Shown in pieces: positions 11,441 to 22,283 of a stretch of 64,000 nucleotides of DNA (position 1 is the stretch's first letter; each line of letters starts with the position of its first letter). Position numbers and translations under genes: made by a program. The DNA comes from Penicillium oxalicum. Its lineage: Eukaryota; Ascomycota; Eurotiomycetes; Eurotiales; Aspergillaceae. The DNA is taken from the NCBI RefSeq assembly GCF_001723175.1, contig NC_064652.1, positions 1,612,001 to 1,676,000 on the forward strand. The letters are read 5' to 3'. The notes beneath the pieces are model-generated. The model saw only the letters and a list, made by a program, of their open reading frames with translations. It did not search any database and was not told the DNA's origin.

Positions 11441-14400
11441 AATCTAGGAATATCTTGCCTGAGTCCAGGTATGTGCCAAAGCGCAAGTTTGATTCGATGA
11501 AGAAGATCTTTATACCTGAGTATGATTGCGAACAAATTTTCTAGTCTTTTGGGTTGAGGAGGTGAATGAGTACCCTCTCGTTGAGGCGGCAACATCCCAA
11601 ACTATTGGGCAAATATCGATTCTATACAAACGAGGGCAGGTTTAATGCAACGGGCATCACCTTCCCGTACCTGAATTTAGCCTCGAGAAGCAAAATGTTT
11701 CCAAGTAGAGTCTGGTGTGAAGCAAGCAAGGCTTCTCTGTGTATAGAGGTATACATGTAGAAGCCCGATTCCGGGTCACTTCGCCAACTTCTGTCGCATT
11801 TCTCCAATGAAACCCATTTTCCATCTAATTGAGATGGAAAGGAGAGAATACCTTCTGCCGATCTTCTCACAGAGGTTGTCCCTTTACTTTTAACAGACCC
11901 ACCGGGTTGAACAGCGCTACAGTATTAGTACCTTGAAATGAGGATTTCGGTCTCACACCTGGTCTGGATGTTCTTCGGGTCTTTCCGACTTTCCAAACGC
12001 ACACATTATCACTCATTTTGAGATTCATTAAGCATCTTCAAAGCAGGCAGCTGAGAACTAATGCAATAGACAAAGATCCCTCACAAACCAAGATTTTTAG
12101 AGTCCGCTATACCTTCACCTTGCATAATGAGATGAAAGTTGTTGCAGATAAGCACCAATTTTTTTTGTCTTCAATCTCCAAACAAGTTGCGAGTCAACGT
12201 ACGTACGCAGAGACTAGAGTGGATGATCTCTAGTCCGAGAGATCATGGGTATATACACACCTCCGGATAATAAAGGGCAAGTCGAGCCTAAATGTATACG
12301 TAGGTATGGAACCCGTGAAAGGGTCAAATACGCACATAGAGTGACGTGGAAGCAAGGTGGCCAGCAAAATACCATTTGCTTGGTGGAGATAAGCTTGTCT
12401 CTTGGAATGTGCGACGCTTGTGGACCTTGACTCTTGATATTTTCTACGTAGGTTTACAAGTGTTATGTAGGCCTCTACATGACCAATTAGAACAACTTCT
12501 GAAGCACAGTCGGGCCATGATCAGGGTTCAGCAAAGAATTTACCAAATAAACTTGCATGTCTCACTCGTACACTTTCATATGCGTGTATCTGTAGTCTTT
12601 TCCAGAATGCTTCGGCACAAAGTGTCACCTGCAAATACATACCTTTTCCTGGAGCTATGCGCTTGTGTCCGAAAGATCCATGAAACTGGTATATAAAGTC
12701 CGCGTGTTCGACTCGTGATGAAAGTTTTCCTGTCGGATTAAAGGAAAACAAATCCAATGCTATTGATGCCGTTCTTGGTCCCCTGCAAGCTTATTTGTCT
12801 CGATAGTTGAAAGCGGGCCGATGTGTCCATCATTGATGAGCAAAGGTAGTTCATAGGTTTGTCACACAATCAGCTGACAATTCGATTAAGTAGGTGCATT
12901 CTTGCCCAAACAGAAAACCAGGACTGCAGATTCGATGCCTTCCTACTGCAATTTAACTACACTGGTCGAAGGTGATATTCTCTCGATGATTTTGTCTCTT
13001 GGCTTCACCGTGCACCTGCTCTCTTCTTTGATCATTTTATCCTGACGCTGGCTGTGAGAACCAGACTCTTGTTGGTGGCCTCCAGATAGAAAACCAATGT
13101 CTGTATTTGATCTTCACAGTACGTGATAGGTATGCTGTCAGTGTCGCTGAGAGGTCACCACCTGAGTAAATGTCAACCGATTTTTTTTAAAGATGGAGGG
13201 ATCGGCGAACGCATCCGAATAGTGAGTGTTGACCGCAAAGACTAGTTCATTGCTGCGTTGCTGCCCGAATATCATATTTAGCCTATCACTTATCATTCAC
13301 GGTGGGCTCAAGGACTTGGGGCAATTCCCATCCCCTGTTTGTGCTCCAGTCTCCAAATTCGAGAGATGACAACGGTTCAAGGCGTCGGGGTCAAGCCCTT
13401 GGCGCACCACACCAAAGACAAGCTCTCTGGCGTGCTTGACTACGGGCGGGGGATTACGCTTTGCGCAAATCAGCCAGTCCACCCATGATGTTCTTTGGCC
13501 ATTGATCGGTGAGTCTGAGCGCTGGTTGCTGTAAGCTGATCAGCGGTCCGGCAGTTCAGCAGCTTGCCATTTGTTGCTCGAGCGCTTGGAGCCACAACCA
13601 ACGTCTGGGCGCTCACCGCAGGTGGGAGTAATCGGCAAGAAAATGCCGAGAGGGGGGCTTCCCGCGTGGTGCTCCATCGCCACTAGTTGAGCTGAATTAT
13701 GCTCCACGCTTGCTTCATAACGATACGAGGAGCGTTGGAGACATCGCTGCATAAATCAAGCATAAAGTAAAATGAGGGTCTAAGAGGGTGAGGATTCTTC
13801 GGGTTGCAGCTCATCACTACCCAAAAATTGTTCAGCACTACCCAAAAAGTACGCTAATTTCTTGGCAGCTTTTGGGTAGTGCTGAACAATTTTTGGGTAG
13901 TGCTGAACTGTATGCCCAGGATTCTTCTGGACGCCTCGTCTACAAGAGGCGCGGGAACGCCACGGTTCTAGAACTCGTCTCCGCGATGTGTGGAGCACGA
14001 GAAATTATCATCCACATGGCGGTCAGGTGAACGGTTCGAGATTGTAACATCCAGTTACCTACCATGTCTTAATGATTTTCGAATAGCTGGTGGCTCGTTC
14101 TCCTGGTATGATTTCGGTCTTGAATACTGCACTTGCCCCAGAGGTTTTGTGCCGGACCACCTACAGTAAACATCGTTTGCTTGGCGAGGCACCAACCAGA
14201 ACACACACATGCAATTGATAATTTGAGAAAATGGCAGGTATAACAGCAGAGAATGATTATTTGTTTCAAGATAAGGCTCTTCGCGATGTGCACCTCTCGT
14301 TCTCGTTGTACAGTCCAGAGTGCTCAGGCTCCAGTCCGTCCCCCAACTTCCCCGCACTCCACTCGAACCCTCGAACCCCAACCGGTTGGAGCTCTCCCAA

Positions 14401-15934
14401 GGCCCTACTGAACCCTTGTCGACTCATTGAAGGGACAGTCTTGCCGGTCAACTTTCAACTTGATGAACATCCAGGTTTTCAATCATCATCTTGACCCACG
14501 ATATCATAAGAAATCACTTTGGTATGACCTGAGGAAATCATCATCAGCTCAGCTGCCAGCTGAGTGTGGATACCAGCCCCAGCACTCGGGATTGTTTGCT
14601 TCAGCTTGGACAATCTCATCTTTCAAGCCTTAATCTGTGTGCCTGGTCACCGACACCTCAAGTCCATATCCACTTTGTCAATTCACTCTCAAGGCCCGTC
14701 GAGAAATGAGCTGGGGCTGTCTACACGATGGTAGAGACCAGGACATATCCGGAAGTAGTCTCCGTTTACCTGACCGACGGCCTTGACTCCGACCAGACGG
14801 TCCAATCCAACGAAGCGATCGGTCTGTTCGATCTGAATTTACGGTAGCGGCACTTTATCCAGTATTTGCTGTATGATCCAGAAAATTATTGCATGAGATA
14901 TTGAGTGGGAGATCAAAGCCACTTGATATACGTAGAATAAATCGGTCAAACTGGCAGTCAGCCGGCACTCTGGTCGCCCGCTATTCTTTGAAATTGGGGC
15001 TCGAATGAATTTCTCTGGTCGCAAAACATCCATTCACCCACAATTCTGTCAGACCGCGCCCCGGCCCACTACGGCTGAAGACAAGCCGCTCGTGGGACAG
15101 CTGAGCCCATTCATTATTATTATACCCTGCAAGTCAATATCGATGCTGAGGTGAGGACACGCGTGAAAAGTATGATGAGTCCCGTCCACTCGGGACCCTG
15201 GACTATGTGGATGCGCCACGAATCCTGAGTCTTGTATGGCTCGATTGCATCGCAACGCTCCGGTAGTGGCTGGCCTAGCACTCTAAGCGATACCAGATGG
15301 GTTAGAGTACACATATCCAAGTCGTTGCAGCTGAATGCACTAGACCCTTGTGCAGAATTATGTTTCATTAATGCCGGGCATCGGAGTCTCAATCATCCAT
15401 TTCCCTGGTTCTCAAGCAGCCCTGGGGTTTTGTCTAGCATCGTTGGTAGGAGCATTTCTCCCTCAATTATTATATTTGACCCCTTTCTCACTTGGCTTGG
15501 AAGCTCGCGCAGCTTCAGACTCGACCTATTGCACAGAAACCGCGCGCTTCAAATCATTACCGCCTGTGGGGTTCGATCATATATACTACCTGCTCGCGGA
15601 AGTCAAATACCTTCCCTGAGAAATACAGGGAAACAGCGGCTTCACTTCCTTCTTATCGGCACGACTGGACATTGGCGCTTGGACTCTGCCTTCAAACGGA
15701 TCAACGCCTTAGAGATCCTAGTCTGGTGAGATCAGTAGACTCACTCCGCCGTTTCGCGTGCGGCCGTACGCTATCTCGGAAAGATTCGCCAGTATATAGT
15801 GAATCTGCCCGAACGTGGGAAACCTACCAAAGAAAATGAAGGACGAAAAAGGTATGGAAGAAATGTCTACCCCCGTCTGTCGGTAGTTTGGAAAAGTGTA
15901 CCCGTTCTTTCATTCTGCCCACTGGATGGAAAAC
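11441..15934. other. Gene-poor region, 4.5 kb
   Basis: Only short overlapping frames on both strands are present; many lack an ATG and none resembles a family I know. The one structured item is the perfect foldback at 13815-13902. Relics of genes or transposons too decayed to read by eye cannot be excluded. Confidence 0.55.
13815..13902. mobile_element. 88-bp perfect foldback element (MITE-like) built from tandem 21-bp units
   Basis: The arms 13815-13847 and 13870-13902 are exact reverse complements over 33 bp, separated by a 22-nt spacer. Each arm itself contains a direct repeat. On the right side the 18-bp unit TTTTGGGTAGTGCTGAAC occurs at 13870-13887 and again at 13891-13908 (period 21). 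The outer ends read CACTACCC. No target-site duplication is visible directly outside the arms. A hairpin this long is very unlikely by chance. A MITE or foldback relic is the most natural reading; a paired regulatory site or structured RNA are alternatives. Confidence 0.6.
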
Positions 15935-17806
15935 ATGGAGTCACTGGGTAAAAGGAGAAGGAAAGATTAAGAAAAAGAAGAAAGACCACGGAAAAGCAAA
16001 CAAGAACCAAAGGCAAGACATTATACTGAACTACATCATCGGCAGCCGAGACAACGTCCATCGACGGCTCAACACCAGCGGCGAGTAGTCGGGAAATCTA
16101 CACAGTCATCGATGACAAGCAGTCAACTCACCAAACAACCAGCGATATCGAGAGTGGAGTCGGTCCAGACGAAGAAGGACAAACTTTTGAGGAAACAGAT
16201 GAGACGGCTCGTGATCCCAACATTGTCGACTGGGATGGACCCGACGACCCGGAGAATCCACTCAACTGGACAACAAAGAGAAAAGCCATGGCCACCGTCT
16301 CTATCGCGCTGATCACATTACTGACGTACGGTGACACTCCTTTGTCTTACCTCTCATGAACATTCTCCCACGTTCTTGCAACTGCAAGATTTGAGCTAAC
16401 TGGTACGTTACCTCTGTTTAGTCCTCTTGGTTCGTCAATGTTTGCGCCTGGCGTTTCACAAGTGGTCCATGATTTCCATGTGAACAGCGTCGAGCTCTCG
16501 TCGTTTGTGGTGTCCGTATACTTGCTCGGTTACTGCTTTGGTCCACTACTGATTGCGCCCGTGTCGGAAATCGTCGGTCGCCGTGTCGTCTACAATTCCT
16601 GCAATTTTCTCTATGTCGTGTTCACTATCACATGCGCTGTTGCACCCAATATGGGCAGCCTCACCTTTTTCCGATTTCTGGCAGGGTTCGCGGGCAGTTG
16701 TCCACTGACGATTGGGGCCGGATCCATCGCAGACATGTACGTGCAGGAACATCGAGGCGGAGCCATGGCCGCATGGGCGCTGGGCCCTTTGATCGGCCCC
16801 GTCGCTGGACCGGTGGCCGGTGGTTATCTCTCCCAGGCCAAGGGCTGGCGATGGACCTTCTGGGTGCTAGCGATGGCCAGCGGACTCATCTTTGTGCTTT
16901 CCCTCTTCACCATCCGTGAATCCTATGCGCCGACACTGCTCGCGGCCAAGACGAAGAAACTTCAAAAAGAGACGGGCAACCAGAACCTGCGCTCGGTCTA
17001 CGATACCGGCCGTAAACCGATGGATCTGTTCATGTTCTCGATTGTGCGGCCGACAAAGATGCTGTTCCTGTCGCCCATCGTCTTTCTGCTCTCGCTCTAC
17101 GTGGGGATCATCTACGGATATTTGTACCTTCTCTTTACGACCATCAGTGCTGTTTTTGAGGGCCAGTATGGTTGGTCTCAAGGCTCAGTCGGACTCTCAT
17201 ATCTCGGAATCGGAATTGGATCCTTTATCGGTCTTTTCATCCTTGGTGGCACATCTGACAAGTTACTCCACCATCTCGCAGTGAAGAAAGGAGGGATGAA
17301 ACCCGAGTATCGACTCCCGCCGATGATCCCAGGCTCAGTTTTTGTGCCGATCTCTCTGTTCATCTATGGCTGGAGTGCCTATTATAAGACTCACTGGATC
17401 GTTCCCATCATCGGAACATCTTTTCTCGGAATTGGCATGCTTATCTCTTTTGTAAGTTTCCCCATACCAACAGGGGGCTCTTCCCCCATGGTCATTCCGT
17501 TCTCTTCATTTCTCTTTGCGATTCTTCTGACACGATACCCGCCCATGCTAGATGGTCGTCAGCACTTATCTTGTAGATGCCTTCACCACCTATGCTGCTT
17601 CTGCCATGGCTGCCAACACCGTGTTCCGATCACTAGCCGGTGCACTCCTCCCTCTCGCCGGCCCCAAAATGTACGAGCGACTCGGCCTTGGTTGGGGGAA
17701 CTCCCTGCTTGGCTTCATTTCCTTGGCCATGTGCCCGCTGCCAATCCTCTTTTACATATATGGCGAGCGTATCCGAACCAGCAAGCGGTTCCAAGTGGAC
17801 TTTTGA
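15935..17806 (+). CDS. MFS multidrug efflux transporter, DHA1 (drug:H+ antiporter-1) type
   Basis: Model: 15935..15947, 16046..16325, 16422..17451 and 17552..17806 (introns 98, 96 and 100 nt), giving 525 aa. No in-frame ATG precedes the hydrophilic N-terminus within exon 2. I therefore use a 13-nt first exon (ATG GAG TCA CTG G), which joins in frame; this start is the least certain part. The hydrophilic N-terminal part ends in VDWDGPDDPENPLNW, a hallmark just before helix 1 of fungal DHA1 pumps. Then come LTPLGSSMFAPGV, the loop 2-3 motif SEIVGRRVVYN and GPLIGPVAGPVAGGYL (antiporter motif C). Twelve helices are expected at the plasma membrane. The family exports azoles, cycloheximide, polyamines or secondary metabolites; the substrate here is unknown. 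Intron 2 has a good GCTAAC branch site. Confidence 0.88.
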
Positions 17807-18194
17807 TCCGTGAGCATGCATCGTGGGCGAATTCAATATGCAATCTTTTTATCTGAACATGAGTTTCACCAACATAGAGAAACTTGAAAATCTGAATTTC
17901 TTCCTTTCACATGTTCTCCGGGTATATTTATTATTGCTATCGGATGGACGGTCCCAGTCTGGAACAAAGTACTTCATTGATGAGGCCAACTGGCCTGGGG
18001 ACTTTGCTATACAGCCGCTGGACAGACGAGCCTTACTTTGGAGGCATGTGGATATGGGGCATTTATTTGTGTACCTCGCTGGTTATCGAACATTGGCCCA
18101 CTCAGGCCTTGTGTATCCCGATATAGCAAAAAGGTATACAGGGCAGGTCACCGCTGGGATTCAAGAAAAAAGTAACCTGGAGGCAAAAGGATAT
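17807..18194. other. 3' flank of the MFS gene, no gene seen
   Basis: A short spacer of 388 bp between the transporter stop codon and the first tRNA gene. Confidence 0.6.
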
Positions 18195-18265
18195 TGGCGC
18201 TGCCCGGAATCGAACCGGGGCTGGCACGGCCACAACGTGACGTCATACCACTAGACCACAGCACC
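18195..18265 (-). tRNA. tRNA-His (anticodon GTG), copy 1
   Basis: A 71-nt cloverleaf without intron. The 7-bp acceptor stem (GGTGCTG with CAGCGCC) has one G-T pair, and the discriminator is A. The anticodon loop TTGTGGC places GTG at 18233-18231. The T arm is CCCGG-TTCGATT-CCGGG. Internal Pol III promoters are box A TGGTCTAGTGG and box B GGTTCGATTCC. A TTTT run follows the 3' end on the minus strand. It is identical to the other three copies. Confidence 0.96.
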
Positions 18266-19038
18266 TTGTATTGATACGTAACAAAAATACAGAATATATA
18301 ATCCAACTATTCTATCTGAAAGTGGGCATGCACCGCTGGGTTGCTCTACTGGTCACACCGTCAATGTGGCAACTTGGTCTGCGAATAATCAATTGAAGTG
18401 CGAGACTAACAAAGTCTGTCTTCTCATGTGTTCTCATAATGAACCATTAGCCGTATCTTAGGGCTCACGACCGATCCATTCACTGGATCTGCCCATTCTG
18501 GGTTGAGCGGAGAGAGCCAGAGCTGTTGGTGGAAGCGTAACAAGTCTTTAAAAATATCGAAAAACGTCGAGACACGAGACACGAGACCTGCGGCACGTAG
18601 CCCAGTGGGCTGCTTGACTTCTCAAGAGTACATCTGGAGCAGGACCTAACAACTCGAAATTCAACGTAGACTTGAGCATCTCGATACTAGTGGTCTATTA
18701 GTAATCGCTACCTAGCTGCAGACTACCTTCGCCACTTCGGGCAGGAGCATCCTAGCAGCCTTTGTGCAATGTCGGGGCAGCAACTGCCTCATATACGACG
18801 CAACATGTTGTCAATTCGTTAGCTCATCCATGGCTGAGTTATTTTTTCTGATACAGGACGAACTTATGGAAGCAGGCATTCGTCTTCCATAGAGACTGAT
18901 GTATCAGGACAGCGTTCAATAATTTGACCTACTACAATAGATCTAAGTTGACTGTTGAATGAGACCGGTGGGTGCATTGTACCTCGATGTTGATCTACCT
19001 TCATAGATGCAAAAACCTGTCCAACCTACAAGCAAACA

Positions 19039-19109
19039 GGTGCTGTGGTCTAGTGGTATGACGTCACGTTGTGGCCGTGCCAGCCCCGGTTCGATTCCGG
19101 GCAGCGCCA
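19039..19109 (+). tRNA. tRNA-His (anticodon GTG), copy 2
   Basis: Same 71-nt sequence as copy 1 on the opposite strand; anticodon GTG at 19071-19073. A TTTTT terminator follows within 10 nt. The 5' flank CTACAAGCAAACA is nearly the same as that of copy 4. It diverges from copy 1 and converges on copy 3. Confidence 0.96.
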
Positions 19110-19685
19110 TTAACTTTTTGCATTTTTCTTTTCGTTGCTCGGAAAGAATTCAATAAATGAAAGGCATTTTTTTGCTCATGCTGTCTGTCCAATTGAAGAA
19201 AGTCCAGGTCGTTGTTGCCAAGAACCTTGTTGAAAAGCTGCAACCCGGCCCACCAACTTCAACCTTCTTACACTCCGTCTATGAAAGTACCATTCTACAC
19301 CCAGTCCGAGGGTAAGACAGGCCCGACACCAATATATATGCTTGCCAAATTCTCAACCCATGAAAGCCAAAGCTATATATAATGTACCCTGGCAATACTG
19401 GCATCATCGGAGATTGGGGCATCCATATATACGAAGTCGTCGCCTGGATTTAGAGGATTTGCCTGCTCCAATAACAAGCAAGTAAAAAATCAATTGTCCT
19501 GAGCTCTCTTGATTTTCCCCTAATTCGTATCGCGGACTACTGCAAAAGCGGCGTCATGGGAAAAGAAAAAACTAAGGCTCCGACCCTACAAGGACTTTCG
19601 CTATGCTTGCGCGTAGCCGCTGATACTGTACTTCCGGCATTGAAGCTGGGTAGCACAACTGCAAGGCAAAAATACAAAAAGAGAC

Positions 19686-19756
19686 TGGCGCTGCCCGGAA
19701 TCGAACCGGGGCTGGCACGGCCACAACGTGACGTCATACCACTAGACCACAGCACC
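19686..19756 (-). tRNA. tRNA-His (anticodon GTG), copy 3
   Basis: Identical 71-nt gene; anticodon GTG at 19724-19722. The downstream sequence on the minus strand (CTCTTTTTGT) gives a Pol III terminator. The upstream flank CCAACAAGCATCA resembles copies 2 and 4. Confidence 0.96.
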
Positions 19757-21162
19757 TGATGCTTGTTGGATTGCCAAATTATCAACATTATTCACTTGAT
19801 TGATGTATCTCACACAGATTATTGACTAACCCGATAGTAGATCCATGTCCAATCCATGTGCGGACCAAAGAAACCCACCCTGGTCCAAGTACTAGATAGG
19901 ACCCAATGATGCACTACGACTACAATTTCTTGATCCTCATTGTGAAGAATTCTTGTGGCTCACGTCCATTTGTACCCGAGTTTACAGCTGGTGCTTACAT
20001 GCAGCTTATGGGCTTGGTCGCTAGGTAGGTACTGGCGAGACTCTAGGACTTGGTCAGGCAAGGGACGGACTCGTACGCTACGGATGGATTTATTCAACGC
20101 ACATGCAGCGGGTGAACACAGGCGATGCGTTATAGAATCTTCTTGTGGCTTTCAATCAATTCTCCCTAGGTTTGACCCGGCAGTATCGTTTCGCAATACC
20201 TTCAATTCTATGACCATTCTTTCATTGACTCACCATCGTGGAAGGAAGGGTCAGGTTTCAAAGTGGCTTTATTGCCTGGTACGTACATACATACCTACCT
20301 ATGTAGGACACGGCCGGTGTTCAGTAGACTAATTTTGGTCTGTACACGTTGCTACGGAGCGTCAGTGTACAGGTGAGGTAGGTAGGTAATGGCGAGGAGA
20401 AAGATCAACGTTCGAGATTATCAAGACACGGCGTTGCAGCTGTCCCGTCGTTCTACGGGCGTATAGAAAATCTCATGCCCGATCGGAATGCATGAAGTGC
20501 ACGCTTTTTTTCATTTTCGTTCCTTGTGTGGTGATCGGGTTCCTCCCAAGATGGGGCTGGTACCTCGGGTGCAACTTGAATGGGTTGGACGAAGGTTCGC
20601 CCGGTTATATCTACGAGCGTGCAGGGCTGACGGGCGGTCGAAGATATATCTTCGCTGTAATGGAAGGAGACGGATCCGTCTGCACTTGGGATCGCCGATG
20701 CCGCATACTCCACCACTTGATATTTTCAGGTAACCCAAACTCGCTTGCTTGATCGACTTCATCGAAGCCGTCACTCGAGTGGGTGCCCTTGAACCGGGCA
20801 GCAGTCCCGTTGGAATCACCTGGAGATTGCCTCACAACCAGGTTGGTACCTATACCGAACACATGCACGACTGGTGCCCCAAAGACCACCCGTCAACACG
20901 TTCGCGCGGACACCTAGATGACCAGGACGGGTAGGAAATCGAAAGATCAATTCGTGAGCACCAGGCTTTGCAAATTTTGAATCTGCTTATCTGATAACAA
21001 TAAAATGATATTTGGGACTCAGCGCGAAGCGAATGATTTATTTACCAGTAAAGAAGGGACGATGACCTGTCAAAGACGGACATGAATACTGTAATGTTGC
21101 GACACCAGGAGACTAAAACTATATTCATAATGTCAAAATAAATCAATTACAACAAGCAAACA

Positions 21163-21233
21163 GGTGCTGTGGTCTAGTGGTATGACGTCACGTTGTGGCC
21201 GTGCCAGCCCCGGTTCGATTCCGGGCAGCGCCA
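21163..21233 (+). tRNA. tRNA-His (anticodon GTG), copy 4
   Basis: Identical 71-nt gene; anticodon GTG at 21195-21197. It is followed by a TTTTT terminator in CTCTTTTTGT, like copy 3. The upstream flank ACAAGCAAACA matches copy 2. Confidence 0.96.
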
Positions 21234-22283
21234 ATCTCTTTTTGTTTTTGGCTGAACTTCTCCATCCTCTCCTCCTAGCTAGGACACGTTCTTCGAGATC
21301 ACTTCTTATTATTTGGCTGCTTGAAAATCGGGTCAAACTCACCAGGTTGGCCGGAATTCACACCTCGGAAGCTCGGCTTATGTACAGCCTCGTAGTAAAC
21401 TGCGCCTTACAAAGCGACAATACTAAACCGACCCTGCCATTTGCCTCACAGCGGCCCGATTGGGTCTAGGTCATACGCGGAGCTGGCAGCCAACCAAGTC
21501 CTTTTTACTGGAAATCGGGCAAATGGCAGGATTGTGGGGCACAATCTTGATAGCATTTTAGGCCCGTGCAGCTCCACGCGGGCGAGATTTCTAAGCTCAG
21601 CGCTTACTTCCTGACCCCATCTTCGGGGTCACCGGACGAGAAATGAACAGACACCAGGACTGAGCAAACCTCCTGACTATGGTCCGGTTGCATCTTGGGT
21701 GTCGTCCTTTGAGCGCTAATGGCCACAATGAGCGTCGGTGTTGAACGCAGCCCCAGTCAGAATACTGTATTCTGCGACAGTAAACCTTACTCCGTGGAGA
21801 TTTGGAGAAGGCCCACGGCTTATCTGCGGGGTCACATTATCTCTGCCTCTGCCTATCTTTACTAGGGGATGACAAGTATGGAATTAAAAGGGCAGTTTGA
21901 ATTTTTTGTATTCTTTCAATTCACTGTTGTGTGTTAGTATGGGAGATGCCATCGTGTCGACGGACACAGACGTTGATCAGTGGCAGTATGAGATGCATAG
22001 TAACCCACAGAAACGCAATTTATCACTCCCAAGTCGCAATAGGAAAGGAATCCTGGAATACACAATGATCGGCACGCGAGATGTGGAGAAGCAGGTATCT
22101 ACGAGCTCAGGATTGATCCTGGCTAGTTCCTGCCACCCCTCTTATCATACAAGTGCTTGAGTGCAGTACAAATAACAGCAAATGGCTTGCTAGTCCCTCG
22201 AGCAAAATCCAAAATATCCTGTGCGATACTCTCCCACTGATCGATCTTCATCGTCTCAAGACCGGCGCAACGACTTCTGGTCA
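21234..22283. other. Intergenic region upstream of the gamma-glutamyltranspeptidase gene
   Basis: No gene is visible. It should contain the promoter of the downstream plus-strand gene. Confidence 0.6.

Larger units (their letters stand above)
18266..21162. other. Spacers between the four tRNA-His genes
   Basis: Spacers of 773, 576 and 1406 bp (18266-19038, 19110-19685 and 19757-21162) lie between the tRNA genes. They hold no protein gene that I can support; longer frames here partly read through the tRNA sequences. TACC/GGTA-rich tracts occur near 20280-20310 and 20375-20390. Confidence 0.6.

Noticed and set aside
15232..15729. 165-codon plus-strand frame
   Set aside because: Opens with TTG rather than ATG and shows no family features.
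19537..19788. Frames reading through the tRNA-His genes
   Set aside because: Their length comes partly from the tRNA sequence. The tRNA genes explain the sequence fully.
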